NCBI GenBank assembly: GCA_050301795.1
Contig: JBNKZU010000026.1
Location: 1-40,029 of the forward strand
Reading direction: 5' to 3'
Length of the DNA stretch: 40,029 nt
Source of the DNA: JBNKZU01 sp050301795
Lineage (GTDB): Bacteria; Pseudomonadota; Gammaproteobacteria; Thiohalomonadales; Thiohalomonadaceae
Part shown: in pieces, positions 15,998 through 24,177 of the stretch
How positions within the stretch are numbered: position 1 is the first letter of the stretch
Layout of the letters: each line of letters starts with the position of its first letter
Position numbers and translations under genes: made by a program
The notes under the pieces: model-generated
Database searches by the model: none
What the model saw: the letters and a program-made list of their open reading frames with translations, nothing else
Told to the model about the DNA's origin: nothing

Positions 15998-16420
15998 CCG
16001 GGGTTGGAGTCAACCTGAAATAACATTTTGCAGAAGTTATTAGCGACACTCTTTCAACTAACGCTTATTTTTCCTTACAGAGTGACTCCGACCCTTCCTC
16101 TAATCCGGGGTCGGAGTCAACCTGAAATAAAATTTTGTAGAAGTTATTAGCGACACTCTTTCAACTAACGATTATTTTTCCTTGCAGAGTGACTCCGACC
16201 CTTCCTCTAACCCGGGGTCGGAGTCAACATGAAATAACATTTTGCAGAAGTTATTAGCGACACTCTTTCAACTAATGCTTATTTTTTCCTTACAGAGTGA
16301 CTCCGACCCTTCCTCTAATCCGGGGTCGGCGTCAACCTGAAATAAAATTTTGCAGAAGTTATTAGCGACACTCTTTCAACTAACGCTTATTTTTCCTTAC
16401 AGAGTGACTCCGACCCCTCC
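15998..16420. repeat. Four tandem ~107-bp palindrome-ended repeats
   Basis: Four near-identical units begin near 15999, 16106, 16213 and 16321 (periods 107, 107 and 108). Each starts with GGGGTCGGAGTCA (the first reads GGGGTTGGAGTCA) and ends with TGACTCCGACCC, so each unit is bounded by a 12-base inverted repeat around a ~70-base AT-rich core. An inner CACTCT/AGAGTG pair offers an alternative fold. Units are separated by a short TTCCTCTAA linker. The array fills the gap between convergent dctM and dctP. It resembles a tandemly amplified MITE or REP-like element and contains no gene. Confidence 0.92.
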
Positions 16421-16431
16421 CCTGATACACG

Positions 16432-17514
16432 TTAGATCATTCTGGCGTTCAAATAGGCTCTCTCTGACACATTGTGCCATGCAATCGCCTGATCCCTGAA
16501 TTTGCGGAATGAGTTAAACACCTTACCTGAGATCGGATCCTTCGCGGCCACTTCTGAAACCACCTCATCCGACAGATCTTTCAATTTCTTAAGAACGTCA
16601 TCAGGGAATTTACGCAAATCAACCTTATGAACATTAACCAATGTCTCAAGTGCTGCGTTATTACGTGCGGTATACTCAGCTAGCATATTCGCATTCGCAA
16701 CCTTCGACGCATTAAGAACAATCGACTGAAGATCTTTTGGAAGTGCCTCAAGCGCCTCCTTATTCACAAAGCACTCAAGTGTAGTGCCTGGCTCATGCCA
16801 GCCCGGATAGTAGTAGTGCTTGGCGGCTTTATACAGACCAAAGGCCATATCATTGTAGGGACCGACCCACTCTGTAGCATCGATTGCACCTGATTGCAGT
16901 GAAGGGAAGATCTCGCCACCAGGTAGAAGAACCGGAGTACCACCAGCACGTTTGAGCACCTCACCACCAAGACCTGGAATACGCATCTTCAGGCCTTTGA
17001 GATCGCTTAATGAATTGATCTCTTTATTGAACCAGCCACCCATCTGTACACCGGTATTTCCGGCAGCAGTGGGGATTAGTCCAAATGGCTCGTAAACCTC
17101 CTTCCACAGCTCCATACCACCACCACTATAGAACCAGCCATTCATCTCCTGAGCAGTCAGACCAAACGGAACCGCCGCAAAGAATTGCGCCGCTTCACTC
17201 TTGCCTTTCCAGTAATAGGCTGCGCCATGCCCCATTTGAGCTGTCCCGCGAGATACGGCGTCAAAGATCTCCAGTGCACCAACAAGCTCTTTGGCACCGT
17301 AAACCTTAACCTCCATACGTCCGCCACTCATCTCATTGATTAGGTTGGCAAGATCGTTAGCACCGGTGCCGAGGCCGGGAAAGTTTTTCGGCCATGTGGT
17401 CACCATCTTCCATTTGATCTTCGTCTTGGCATGAACTGCCGGTGCACCTACAACTGCAGCACCCACAACAACAGAGCCTGCTCCCATTGTTTTTACAAAA
17501 TCGCGACGTTTCAT
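16432..17514 (-). CDS. dctP: TRAP transporter substrate-binding protein, TakP-like
   Basis: A 360-residue periplasmic binding protein. The N-terminus MKRRDFVKTMGAG is a twin-arginine signal followed by a hydrophobic stretch and a likely cut after APAVHA (about residue 29). WKMVTTWPKNFPGLG, MRIPGLGGEVLKRAGGTPV and IDATEWVGPYNDM are typical of the TakP-type group, which binds 2-oxo acids such as pyruvate with sodium. GGAGG lies just before the ATG. It presumably serves DctQM, yet it is encoded convergently on the other strand behind the repeat array. It may be transcribed alone or by readthrough from the oxygenase operon 107 bp upstream. Confidence 0.9.
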   Translation of the reverse strand: MKRRDFVKTMGAGSVVVGAAVVGAPAVHAKTKIKWKMVTTWPKNFPGLGTGANDLANLINEMSGGRMEVKVYGAKELVGALEIFDAVSRGTAQMGHGAAYYWKGKSEAAQFFAAVPFGLTAQEMNGWFYSGGGMELWKEVYEPFGLIPTAAGNTGVQMGGWFNKEINSLSDLKGLKMRIPGLGGEVLKRAGGTPVLLPGGEIFPSLQSGAIDATEWVGPYNDMAFGLYKAAKHYYYPGWHEPGTTLECFVNKEALEALPKDLQSIVLNASKVANANMLAEYTARNNAALETLVNVHKVDLRKFPDDVLKKLKDLSDEVVSEVAAKDPISGKVFNSFRKFRDQAIAWHNVSERAYLNARMI

Positions 17515-17621
17515 AGTTCCTCCAATGCGTTATTGTTATTAATCTGTTTTATGCCCTGAAAAAATGCATAGAAAAATAGTAGTTCAGAGTAGACATCAAC
17601 ACAACGTAAAGTTAATTCCTA

Positions 17622-18293
17622 TTATTGTGGTGGATCGATACATTGCGCTGTAGATGAATTGATTCTGAACCATCCGGCGATAGAGAATCGTTCACGATTC
17701 GCTGGCAAAACCTCATGAACATACTCTTCACTTAAAAACACAATCATGGTGCCAAAGGTTGGCATCACCTTCAGATGGTTTTGGTTTTGATCATCAAGAT
17801 AGATCACCAGTTCACCACCATCCTCAGGTAACCACTCAGGGTTAAGATAAACCACTGTTGTTAAGACTCTGTTTGACTCACCCTTAAAGGCATCAAGATG
17901 TTTTTTGTAGTAGTCACCCGGTTCATAGTGCGCAAAATGGCTCTCATAGGAGAACAGTCCCAATAACAATCGACGATTGATATAGCTCTGAAATGATTCA
18001 ATCCACTCCAGCCATGCTGAACCTGCCTCCGATTCTGAGGTGATCCAGCACACCTCGTCGGTGCGAATGAAATCATTGATTGCATGGTCTTCATTCCTGC
18101 CGACACCGGCTCTTTTGAACTCTTCAGGTTTCATCGCAGTCACATGCGCCCACAACTTGTCTGCCAGGTCGTGTGGTAATGCCCCGGGATTAATCGAATA
18201 CCCTTTTTGAAGAATATCATTGGCTATGTTTTCAAAAAGATGGTCATCACTACCACAACCGCCAGAGACCATATCACTTGTTATTACATTCAT
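17622..18293 (-). CDS. 2-oxoglutarate/Fe(II)-dependent oxygenase (prolyl 4-hydroxylase-like)
   Basis: A 223-residue cupin-fold dioxygenase. The iron triad is H132-x-D134 in YYKKHLDAF and H193 in EYVHEVLPA; R202 in RERFSIAGWF should bind the 2-oxoglutarate carboxylate. The preceding HYEPGDYYKKH and the VVYLNPEW...DGGELVIY strands are typical of the P4Hc/PKHD group that hydroxylates peptidyl proline or related side chains. AAGGA lies upstream of the ATG. It is the last gene of a leftward operon, 12 bp after the GNAT gene, which suggests that it modifies the product made by the ATP-grasp ligase or a partner peptide. The substrate is not known. Confidence 0.88.
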   Translation of the reverse strand: MNVITSDMVSGGCGSDDHLFENIANDILQKGYSINPGALPHDLADKLWAHVTAMKPEEFKRAGVGRNEDHAINDFIRTDEVCWITSESEAGSAWLEWIESFQSYINRRLLLGLFSYESHFAHYEPGDYYKKHLDAFKGESNRVLTTVVYLNPEWLPEDGGELVIYLDDQNQNHLKVMPTFGTMIVFLSEEYVHEVLPANRERFSIAGWFRINSSTAQCIDPPQ

Positions 18294-18305
18294 TTATTTT
18301 TTTCC

Positions 18306-18767
18306 TTAGACAGTAATGTTTAATAACCTGCACTCCATGCGAATTCCGTTCTCTCCATCTTCATAGTATTTATCCAGTGTTTTAATCGAACTGAAGCCCA
18401 TCTTTGTATAAAGCGACTGGACATTGAGATCAGATTCTCTAACCTCAAGACGCACTCTTTGTCGTCTAAGCTCTTTACAGACCATAAAAAGTGCAGCGAT
18501 CAGTTTTTTTGCAACACCATTGCCCCGATAAACCGGATCTACCGCCAGCGAATAGATTCTGACTGGCCTCGGTGACTGTGGGATAAGCATTGTGAGATAA
18601 CCAATAACTGATTGTTCACTTGTTGCAACAAAGGTAACTGCCTTTGCCTTGGTGAGCAGATATCTCATCTGCCGCTTTTTGATTCGATCTGTTCTAAAAC
18701 AGGCGTGTTCAATCTCTACCAGTGGCTCCAAATCAGTGACAACGGCTCTTCTGACAGAGAAATCCAC
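18306..18767 (-). CDS. GNAT family N-acetyltransferase
   Basis: A 153-residue acetyltransferase with the RimI-like layout: VEIEHACFRTDRI at the N-terminus, SLAVDPVYRGNGVAKKLIAAL (motif A, acetyl-CoA loop R/Q-x-x-G-x-G/A, about 72-92) and VRESDLNVQSLYTKMGFSSI (motif B). It starts with GTG at 18767 sharing one base with the upstream TAG stop, so it is coupled to the RimK-like gene. It probably acetylates an amino group on the amidoligase product or a protein N-terminus. The substrate cannot be deduced. Confidence 0.88.
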   Translation of the reverse strand: MDFSVRRAVVTDLEPLVEIEHACFRTDRIKKRQMRYLLTKAKAVTFVATSEQSVIGYLTMLIPQSPRPVRIYSLAVDPVYRGNGVAKKLIAALFMVCKELRRQRVRLEVRESDLNVQSLYTKMGFSSIKTLDKYYEDGENGIRMECRLLNITV

Positions 18768-20218
18768 TATCGCCCCCTGCGCTCCAAACGCTGTGCAAAC
18801 TCCGACATAATCAACATATAGAGTTCATTCCCGAGATAGCTGTCCTCCACCTTGTAATCAATGCTTGGATTGTCATTAACCTCTATCACGAAAACCTGCT
18901 TTTCCTTCTGTTTGAGATCAACGCCATATAACCCTTTACCGATCATATTTGCCGCCTTGATAGCAGCACCCAGAACTGAGCGTGGGACTTCAAATGTTGG
19001 TAACGATTCAAAACCTCCTGAGCTGTTTCGTTTCACATCATGGTTATAGATCTGCCAGTGATTCCTTGCCATGTGATATCGACACGCATAGATTGCACGA
19101 CCGTTTAGCACGCCTACCCGCCAATCAAAATCGGTATAGAGATACTCCTGAACCAGAACCAGTGAGGTATCGGTCAGAATGGTTTCAAGTTTGGCCTGTA
19201 GCTCACTACGGTCATTAACCTTAAAGACACCTTTGGAAAATGATCCCTCTGGAACCTTTAATACCATCGGGTATTCAAAATTGTGCTCAAGTTCATCAAG
19301 ACCAGATGGTGAAGCCGTAATCGCAATACGTGTTTTGAGTGATGGAACACCTTTGTAGCTAAAGGCATCGTGTAGAAAGACCTTGTTGCAACAGCGTAAA
19401 ATCGATGTTGGATCATCAATAACGACCAACCCCTCCTGCTCAGCTCTACGCGCCAGTTGATAGGTATGGTGATCTATCGCTGTGGTCTCACGAATAAACA
19501 GCGCATCGAACTGATTGATTTGTGATGCCTCTGCGGCTGTAATCACCTCCGCATTGATTCCCACCTTTGCCGCTGCCTTTACAAAACGCTTTATCGCTTC
19601 TTTATCACTGGGGGGGTGTTTCTCTTCTGGATCGACCAGAATTGCCATATCCCATCTTAGATGCTTCTGTGATGATGCCCTGCGCCATACCTGATGAGTG
19701 AAATTCTGTAACCTCTCAATAAAGATTAAATGACGTTTTTCATCAAGTTGACCAAGCGATAGACGTTCTATCTTCTGTTGAATGGCATTATGGTTACGGG
19801 TGAGTGTTACTCTTAGAATTGGTGCCGGGAGCAGTTCAAATATCGAACGAATGGTTCGTTTCCACTCTTGTTGTTCAACCCACCCAAAAAATGAATACAG
19901 TTCAACACTCTGACCATCGTCTATTAATCTCATCAACTCGGAGGGAATCTTGTTACTGGTCAGTTGGCGATCCTGATGACGAAGATCATTGATGGTCGAA
20001 ACACTGGGAATCACCTTGTGTTGGCGTGCTTCTGCAAGCAATGAACAGTAATACCCCCTGCTCAGATAGTGCTCTGTATTGCACAGATTGATGATACGGG
20101 TTTTCGGTTCGTTCTTTTTTGGATATTCGTTAAGGTACGTTTCAAAAGTGATGATACTAAGGTACTCATCCTCAACCTGTAACTCACCATCATCAATAAC
20201 AATTATTGTCTTATACAC
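18767..20218 (-). CDS. RimK-like ATP-grasp ligase with RLAN-type N-terminal domain
   Basis: A 483-residue protein. The N-terminal ~200 residues (YLSRGYYCSLLAEARQHKVIP near 54-74) match the RLAN domain found at the start of a subgroup of RimK-like ligases. The C-terminal part, from about 210, is an ATP-grasp fold: VLKVPEGSFSKGVFKV for nucleotide binding and EVNDNPSID (446-454) carrying Mg-binding E and N. Such enzymes join an amino acid to a peptide or metabolite carboxylate through an acyl phosphate. It lies between a metallopeptidase (15 bp upstream) and a GNAT gene (1-base overlap). It is longer than classical RimK (~300 residues), which modifies ribosomal protein S6, so a different target is likely. 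Confidence 0.9.
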   Translation of the reverse strand: MYKTIIVIDDGELQVEDEYLSIITFETYLNEYPKKNEPKTRIINLCNTEHYLSRGYYCSLLAEARQHKVIPSVSTINDLRHQDRQLTSNKIPSELMRLIDDGQSVELYSFFGWVEQQEWKRTIRSIFELLPAPILRVTLTRNHNAIQQKIERLSLGQLDEKRHLIFIERLQNFTHQVWRRASSQKHLRWDMAILVDPEEKHPPSDKEAIKRFVKAAAKVGINAEVITAAEASQINQFDALFIRETTAIDHHTYQLARRAEQEGLVVIDDPTSILRCCNKVFLHDAFSYKGVPSLKTRIAITASPSGLDELEHNFEYPMVLKVPEGSFSKGVFKVNDRSELQAKLETILTDTSLVLVQEYLYTDFDWRVGVLNGRAIYACRYHMARNHWQIYNHDVKRNSSGGFESLPTFEVPRSVLGAAIKAANMIGKGLYGVDLKQKEKQVFVIEVNDNPSIDYKVEDSYLGNELYMLIMSEFAQRLERRGR

Positions 20219-20233
20219 TGTTATTGCGCTCTG

Positions 20234-21358
20234 TTAGTGATTGGTTCCAAGTCCAGCAAGTACCTTGAGTATCTGAATAAAAGCTATCACCGATGATATT
20301 GGTGCCGTTTCATTTGTTGTATGGTAATCGGATGTCGGGATCTGCAATGTAGTTCCATCAACAACACCATTGGAGGCAGTAATGATTCGTCCCATCTCTG
20401 TTGAACCCAGCGATTGAGGCTCTTCCCCTTTTGAGAGCAAGTGGCGATTTATATCCTCAACATATTGATCCTTAAACAGAACGGTTATTCCCTCTTTTTC
20501 ACAGATGGAGGCCAGTTTTTGCGTTAACTCCCGATTAAAATGACTATTGGCATCTTTATAGCGTAAAACCAGATGTTGCTGTTTTGCTGTCTCAATATCG
20601 GGGAATGGACTGGTATCAACAACAATCAGTTGATTGGTTGTATGCCCGAATCGATGAAACCATTCGAGAAGATATCGCCAGCTTTTACCGGCCTCCTCTT
20701 GTGAAGTGAAAAAGACCGTCCCCTCAAACCCAATTTCAAACAGATATATCAGTGCTGCGGTTGTCACGACATTATCGATCTGTCCTGTGAGTCTCTCCTC
20801 ATCAACACGCAATCGATCCCTGAATGCCACCGGAGTGCCTGCAATCAGATGCTCAAGTCCTGTCACCTCAAAAATCAGATTATTACGTTTGGCACAAATA
20901 TAGCTGTGAGTAATCTGCCCTGTTCCGCGATAGGCACCAGACCATGGTTCATAGGCAAAAACCTGCTGCTCTGCAAATCGGTTCTCAATTTTACGCATTA
21001 GCTGCTCTTCAACAGAGTTACCCAATAGATCAGATCGAGCACCGGCAACAAAGGCCGCATACTGAAACTCATTGGGTCCGGTACATATCAATCCATGACG
21101 ATCAATATGTGCCGACAGCATCAGACTTTCTGGCTGTTTTCCCTGAGCAACCAATACGCCCTCATACCAGGTTACCTTTACATTTCGCTCCTCTAGTTCA
21201 CGTTGTAAGGTGCGATAAAATGAGTGCTCAGCCCCGACAACACTCGGACTGCGAATAAGTTGTGACAGAAGATTCAGGTATGAGGAGGGAAGCGTCACAG
21301 GTGTGACGCTGTCTGTTACTGACCTTGCATCAGAAAGTGCTGCACGCATATGATTCAT
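20234..21358 (-). CDS. M42/M28-like zinc aminopeptidase family protein
   Basis: A 374-residue co-catalytic metallopeptidase-fold protein. Expected metal ligands can be traced: SAHIDRHG (H84, D86), GQIDNVV (D195, bridging position), SQEEAG (E221 general base and E222), VVDTSP and a late DYHTTNE histidine. This follows the M42 glutamyl-aminopeptidase/TET pattern. It would remove N-terminal residues or hydrolyse an amide made by the neighbouring ligase. It is the first gene of the four-gene leftward operon. The ribosome site is weak (TGGA), and the ATG at 21349 is an alternative start. Confidence 0.82.
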   Translation of the reverse strand: MNHMRAALSDARSVTDSVTPVTLPSSYLNLLSQLIRSPSVVGAEHSFYRTLQRELEERNVKVTWYEGVLVAQGKQPESLMLSAHIDRHGLICTGPNEFQYAAFVAGARSDLLGNSVEEQLMRKIENRFAEQQVFAYEPWSGAYRGTGQITHSYICAKRNNLIFEVTGLEHLIAGTPVAFRDRLRVDEERLTGQIDNVVTTAALIYLFEIGFEGTVFFTSQEEAGKSWRYLLEWFHRFGHTTNQLIVVDTSPFPDIETAKQQHLVLRYKDANSHFNRELTQKLASICEKEGITVLFKDQYVEDINRHLLSKGEEPQSLGSTEMGRIITASNGVVDGTTLQIPTSDYHTTNETAPISSVIAFIQILKVLAGLGTNH

Positions 21359-21537
21359 AACAAGTTATTCCAGTTATGTTGGGGCGGGCTTGCTACATCA
21401 TGACTGACGCTATGGGCTTTCCAACAGCTATATTTTAAACAGCTAAATAGCACCCAATTATCATTAGCGCAACAAATAATTGACCTCTGATTCAGAAACT
21501 TTTTTTACTAAATAAACTTCGATTTGATAACCAGGAT

Positions 21538-22020
21538 TTATTCGTCCACCTTGACCCTTTTTCCAGGTTCAGGCAGCGAGATAAGGAACAGCGAAATCGC
21601 TATCGCGACAGTGATCATAATGATGCGCAGGTAGAGATCAGTAATAAAAAACGTGGTTGTAATTGCAAAGGATATCACGATGGTTGAGACCGCTTTAATC
21701 ATTGCCGGTTTTGTCATTGAGCGCTCCTGCTCCCAGTTTCTGACACCCTCTCCGAAATAGCGATGATTCAAGATCCATTGATGTAGCCTTTCGGAACTAC
21801 GAGAGAAACTCCATGCAGAGATCAAAAGAAAAGGGGTTGTGGGTACAACCGGGATCAATAAGGCAATAAGTCCGGTGATCAACGATATCCACCCGATACT
21901 CAGTAACACTGTTTTTTTTATGATCTGTTCCAATATTAACGCTTTGTGTTGTACATCATTTATACAACTCTCCCGGATCTTACCTGTTTCAGCTACTACG
22001 GATTTCAGATGCGTCGACAA
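21538..22020 (-). CDS. YbaN/DUF454 family inner-membrane protein
   Basis: Up to 160 residues, with the DUF454 hallmark GWISLITGLIALLIPVVPTTPFLL followed by SAWSFSRSSERLHQWILNH and two further hydrophobic segments. It is a small membrane protein of unknown function, as YbaN. The start is uncertain: the longest frame uses TTG at 22020 and overlaps the upstream gene by 32 bases, with GGTGG 13 bases before it. No ATG occurs before the hydrophobic core, so a TTG or GTG start must be used. It is probably co-transcribed with the TIGR01777 gene. Confidence 0.82.
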   Translation of the reverse strand: MSTHLKSVVAETGKIRESCINDVQHKALILEQIIKKTVLLSIGWISLITGLIALLIPVVPTTPFLLISAWSFSRSSERLHQWILNHRYFGEGVRNWEQERSMTKPAMIKAVSTIVISFAITTTFFITDLYLRIIMITVAIAISLFLISLPEPGKRVKVDE

Positions 22021-22885
22021 TCAGTGGTTTGGCCACCACAGCATTTAATGACGGCTCAAGCTCAGGATATTTAAAGACAAAACCGGATTGGACAAGCCGC
22101 TCAGAGGTAACACACTGTCCAGAAGTCATCACATCTGCCCCTTCACCAAATATCAGTTTAAGTAGTAGCTTCGGCACAGGAATCACCGCAGGTCGATTAA
22201 GTACCCTACCTAACACCTTTGTCATCCCGAGGTTGGTATCTGGATTTGGTGCGCTGATGTGGTAGATCCCTTCCATTGAAGGCTGCTTCAGTGCATGTTG
22301 ATAACAACTTGTCAGGTCATCAATATGTACCCATGAGAATGGTTGTTGACCACTCCCTACCGGGCCTCCCAGTCCCATACTGAATATCGGAAGTAGCTGC
22401 TTGATAATGCCGCCATCGTGACCAAGTACCAAAGCGAAACGAAAGATCAGTGTTCTCACCCCGGACGCTGTTGCTGCTAATGCTGCCTCTTCCCAGTCAC
22501 GGGAGACCTTACCGAGAAAGTCTTTAGCATTGGGTTTATCTGACTCGACATAACACCCATTCGCATCAAACGCACCAATTGCCGATGTAGAGATAAATAT
22601 TCCGGGACGTTGCTGTAGCTTTGCGATGGCCTTGACCAGCTTACGGGTAGTTTCAACTCGACTATTGTAGATGCGCTGTTTATATGAGCGACTCCAGCGA
22701 TGATTGATGGTCTCACCTGCCAGATTGATGATCGCCTTACACCCTTGTATACGCTCTGCAAGATGCTCAGTGCGACTTCCGAGGTCAGCTCGACCAAGTG
22801 CAATGATCTGGTGACCATCCCTCCTGAGAGTTGAGGTTAAATGTCTGCCAATAAAACCACTCGCTCCGGTGATTGCAATCCTCAT
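21989..22885 (-). CDS. TIGR01777 family NAD(P)-dependent epimerase-like oxidoreductase (YfcH type)
   Basis: A 298-residue extended short-chain dehydrogenase fold. The nucleotide-binding loop is GASGFIG (7-13). Conserved family stretches are INLAGETINHRWS, ISTSAIGAF, and GQQPFSWVHIDDL, with the C-terminal DUF1731-like part containing VPVPKLLLKLIFGEGADVM. Family members (YfcH, SulA-like) have no firmly known substrate. The ATG at 22885 has a clear GGGAGAAGG ribosome site. It is divergent from the DUF482 gene, with a shared 155-bp promoter region. Confidence 0.92.
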   Translation of the reverse strand: MRIAITGASGFIGRHLTSTLRRDGHQIIALGRADLGSRTEHLAERIQGCKAIINLAGETINHRWSRSYKQRIYNSRVETTRKLVKAIAKLQQRPGIFISTSAIGAFDANGCYVESDKPNAKDFLGKVSRDWEEAALAATASGVRTLIFRFALVLGHDGGIIKQLLPIFSMGLGGPVGSGQQPFSWVHIDDLTSCYQHALKQPSMEGIYHISAPNPDTNLGMTKVLGRVLNRPAVIPVPKLLLKLIFGEGADVMTSGQCVTSERLVQSGFVFKYPELEPSLNAVVAKPLIVDASEIRSS

Positions 22886-23040
22886 AGCCTTCTCCCTTGT
22901 TCAATATTTAATCAATATCCATGGATCTGGTGGATTTTAAATACGCTTTCAAGCCACTGATTAGGGATTGTTACTATTGCTTTTCTGTTTCAGATCCCAA
23001 ATCTTTATACCCATCCAAAGTGTAGACGGAAAATTAAAGA

Positions 23041-24174
23041 ATGATTGTCAGGATCGAAAAAGAGATCGCACAAATCAATCAACAACAGTGGAATCAACTG
23101 GTTCGTGATAACCATCCTTTTCTCCGCTATGAGTTCCTGCTGGCTCTGGAACAACATCGCTGTGTAGGTGAAACCTTTGGTTGGCTACCTTGTCATGTGA
23201 CGGTTTATGAGGGAGAACAGCTTGTAGGTGCAATGCCGCTCTACCTGAAAACCAACTCCTATGGTGAGTTTGTCTTCGACCAGAGTTGGGCAGATGCATG
23301 GCAGCGTAACGGTTTGAAATACTATCCCAAGTTGGTTTCGGCAATCCCCTATACTCCGGCGACTGGAGAGCGACTACTCGTTAAAAAGGGATATGAGCAG
23401 CAGGTTTATCCACGTCTTCTAGAAGGGGCGCAAAACGCAGTCGAGAACTACGATGCAAGCTCTCTGCACCTCCTCTTTCCTGTTGGGAAACAGCAACAGT
23501 GGCTGCAATCTCAAGGGTTTTATACACGCCATGACTGCCAATACCACTGGTATAACCAGGACTATCAAAACTTTGATGATTTTCTGGCAAATCTGAATAG
23601 CCGCAAACGCAAAAAGATCAAACAAGAGCGTCGGTATGTTCAGGAAGCTGGGATCAGCCTGCGGGTTTTAGATGGGCACTGCGCCACTGAAGATGACTGG
23701 GATCGGTTTTGCTGTTTCTACCACGAAACCTTTAATCAAAAATGGGGGATCGCAACGCTTAATGGTGACTTCTTTAAATCCGTGGCAAAGGCAATGCCAG
23801 ATCAAGTTGTGCTGGTCATGGCAGATCATAATGATCGCTCTATAGCCGGTGCATTAATGTACCGCAGTAACACAACACTTTATGGTCGTCATTGGGGATC
23901 GATTGAACATTTTAACGCGCTCCATTTTGAGGCGTGTTATTACCAGGGCATTGAATACTGTATTAAGCATGGACTCAATAGATTTGAACCCGGTGCACAG
24001 GGAGAGCACAAAATAGCGCGAGGATTTATTCCAACACTAACCCGTTCATGCCACTGGATAAAAGAGCCTCGATTCAAAGCGGCGATTGAACAATTTACAC
24101 ATGATGAGTATCAGGCGATCCAGGATTATATGGATGAATTAGATCAACATCTTCCGTACAAAAAGAGCGGATAA
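23041..24174 (+). CDS. DUF482 / FemAB-like GNAT-fold protein (peptidogalycan-type)
   Basis: A 377-residue cytosolic protein of the DUF482 family, which has two GNAT-like folds related to FemAB aminoacyl transferases. Family stretches seen are HPFLRYEFLLALEQ, PLYLKTNSYGEFVFDQSWADA, LNSRKRKKIKQERR and a late FEPGAQGEHKIARGF. Its role is unproven; relatives transfer amino acids or acyl groups, perhaps in cell-wall or small-molecule modification. It is divergent from the TIGR01777 gene and ends three bases from the convergent diguanylate cyclase. Confidence 0.88.
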   Translation: MIVRIEKEIAQINQQQWNQLVRDNHPFLRYEFLLALEQHRCVGETFGWLPCHVTVYEGEQLVGAMPLYLKTNSYGEFVFDQSWADAWQRNGLKYYPKLVSAIPYTPATGERLLVKKGYEQQVYPRLLEGAQNAVENYDASSLHLLFPVGKQQQWLQSQGFYTRHDCQYHWYNQDYQNFDDFLANLNSRKRKKIKQERRYVQEAGISLRVLDGHCATEDDWDRFCCFYHETFNQKWGIATLNGDFFKSVAKAMPDQVVLVMADHNDRSIAGALMYRSNTTLYGRHWGSIEHFNALHFEACYYQGIEYCIKHGLNRFEPGAQGEHKIARGFIPTLTRSCHWIKEPRFKAAIEQFTHDEYQAIQDYMDELDQHLPYKKSG

Positions 24175-24177
24175 ACT

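Noticed and set aside
15998..16420. CRISPR array
   Set aside because: Units are near-identical over their full 107 bp, so there are no unique spacers, and no cas genes are nearby.
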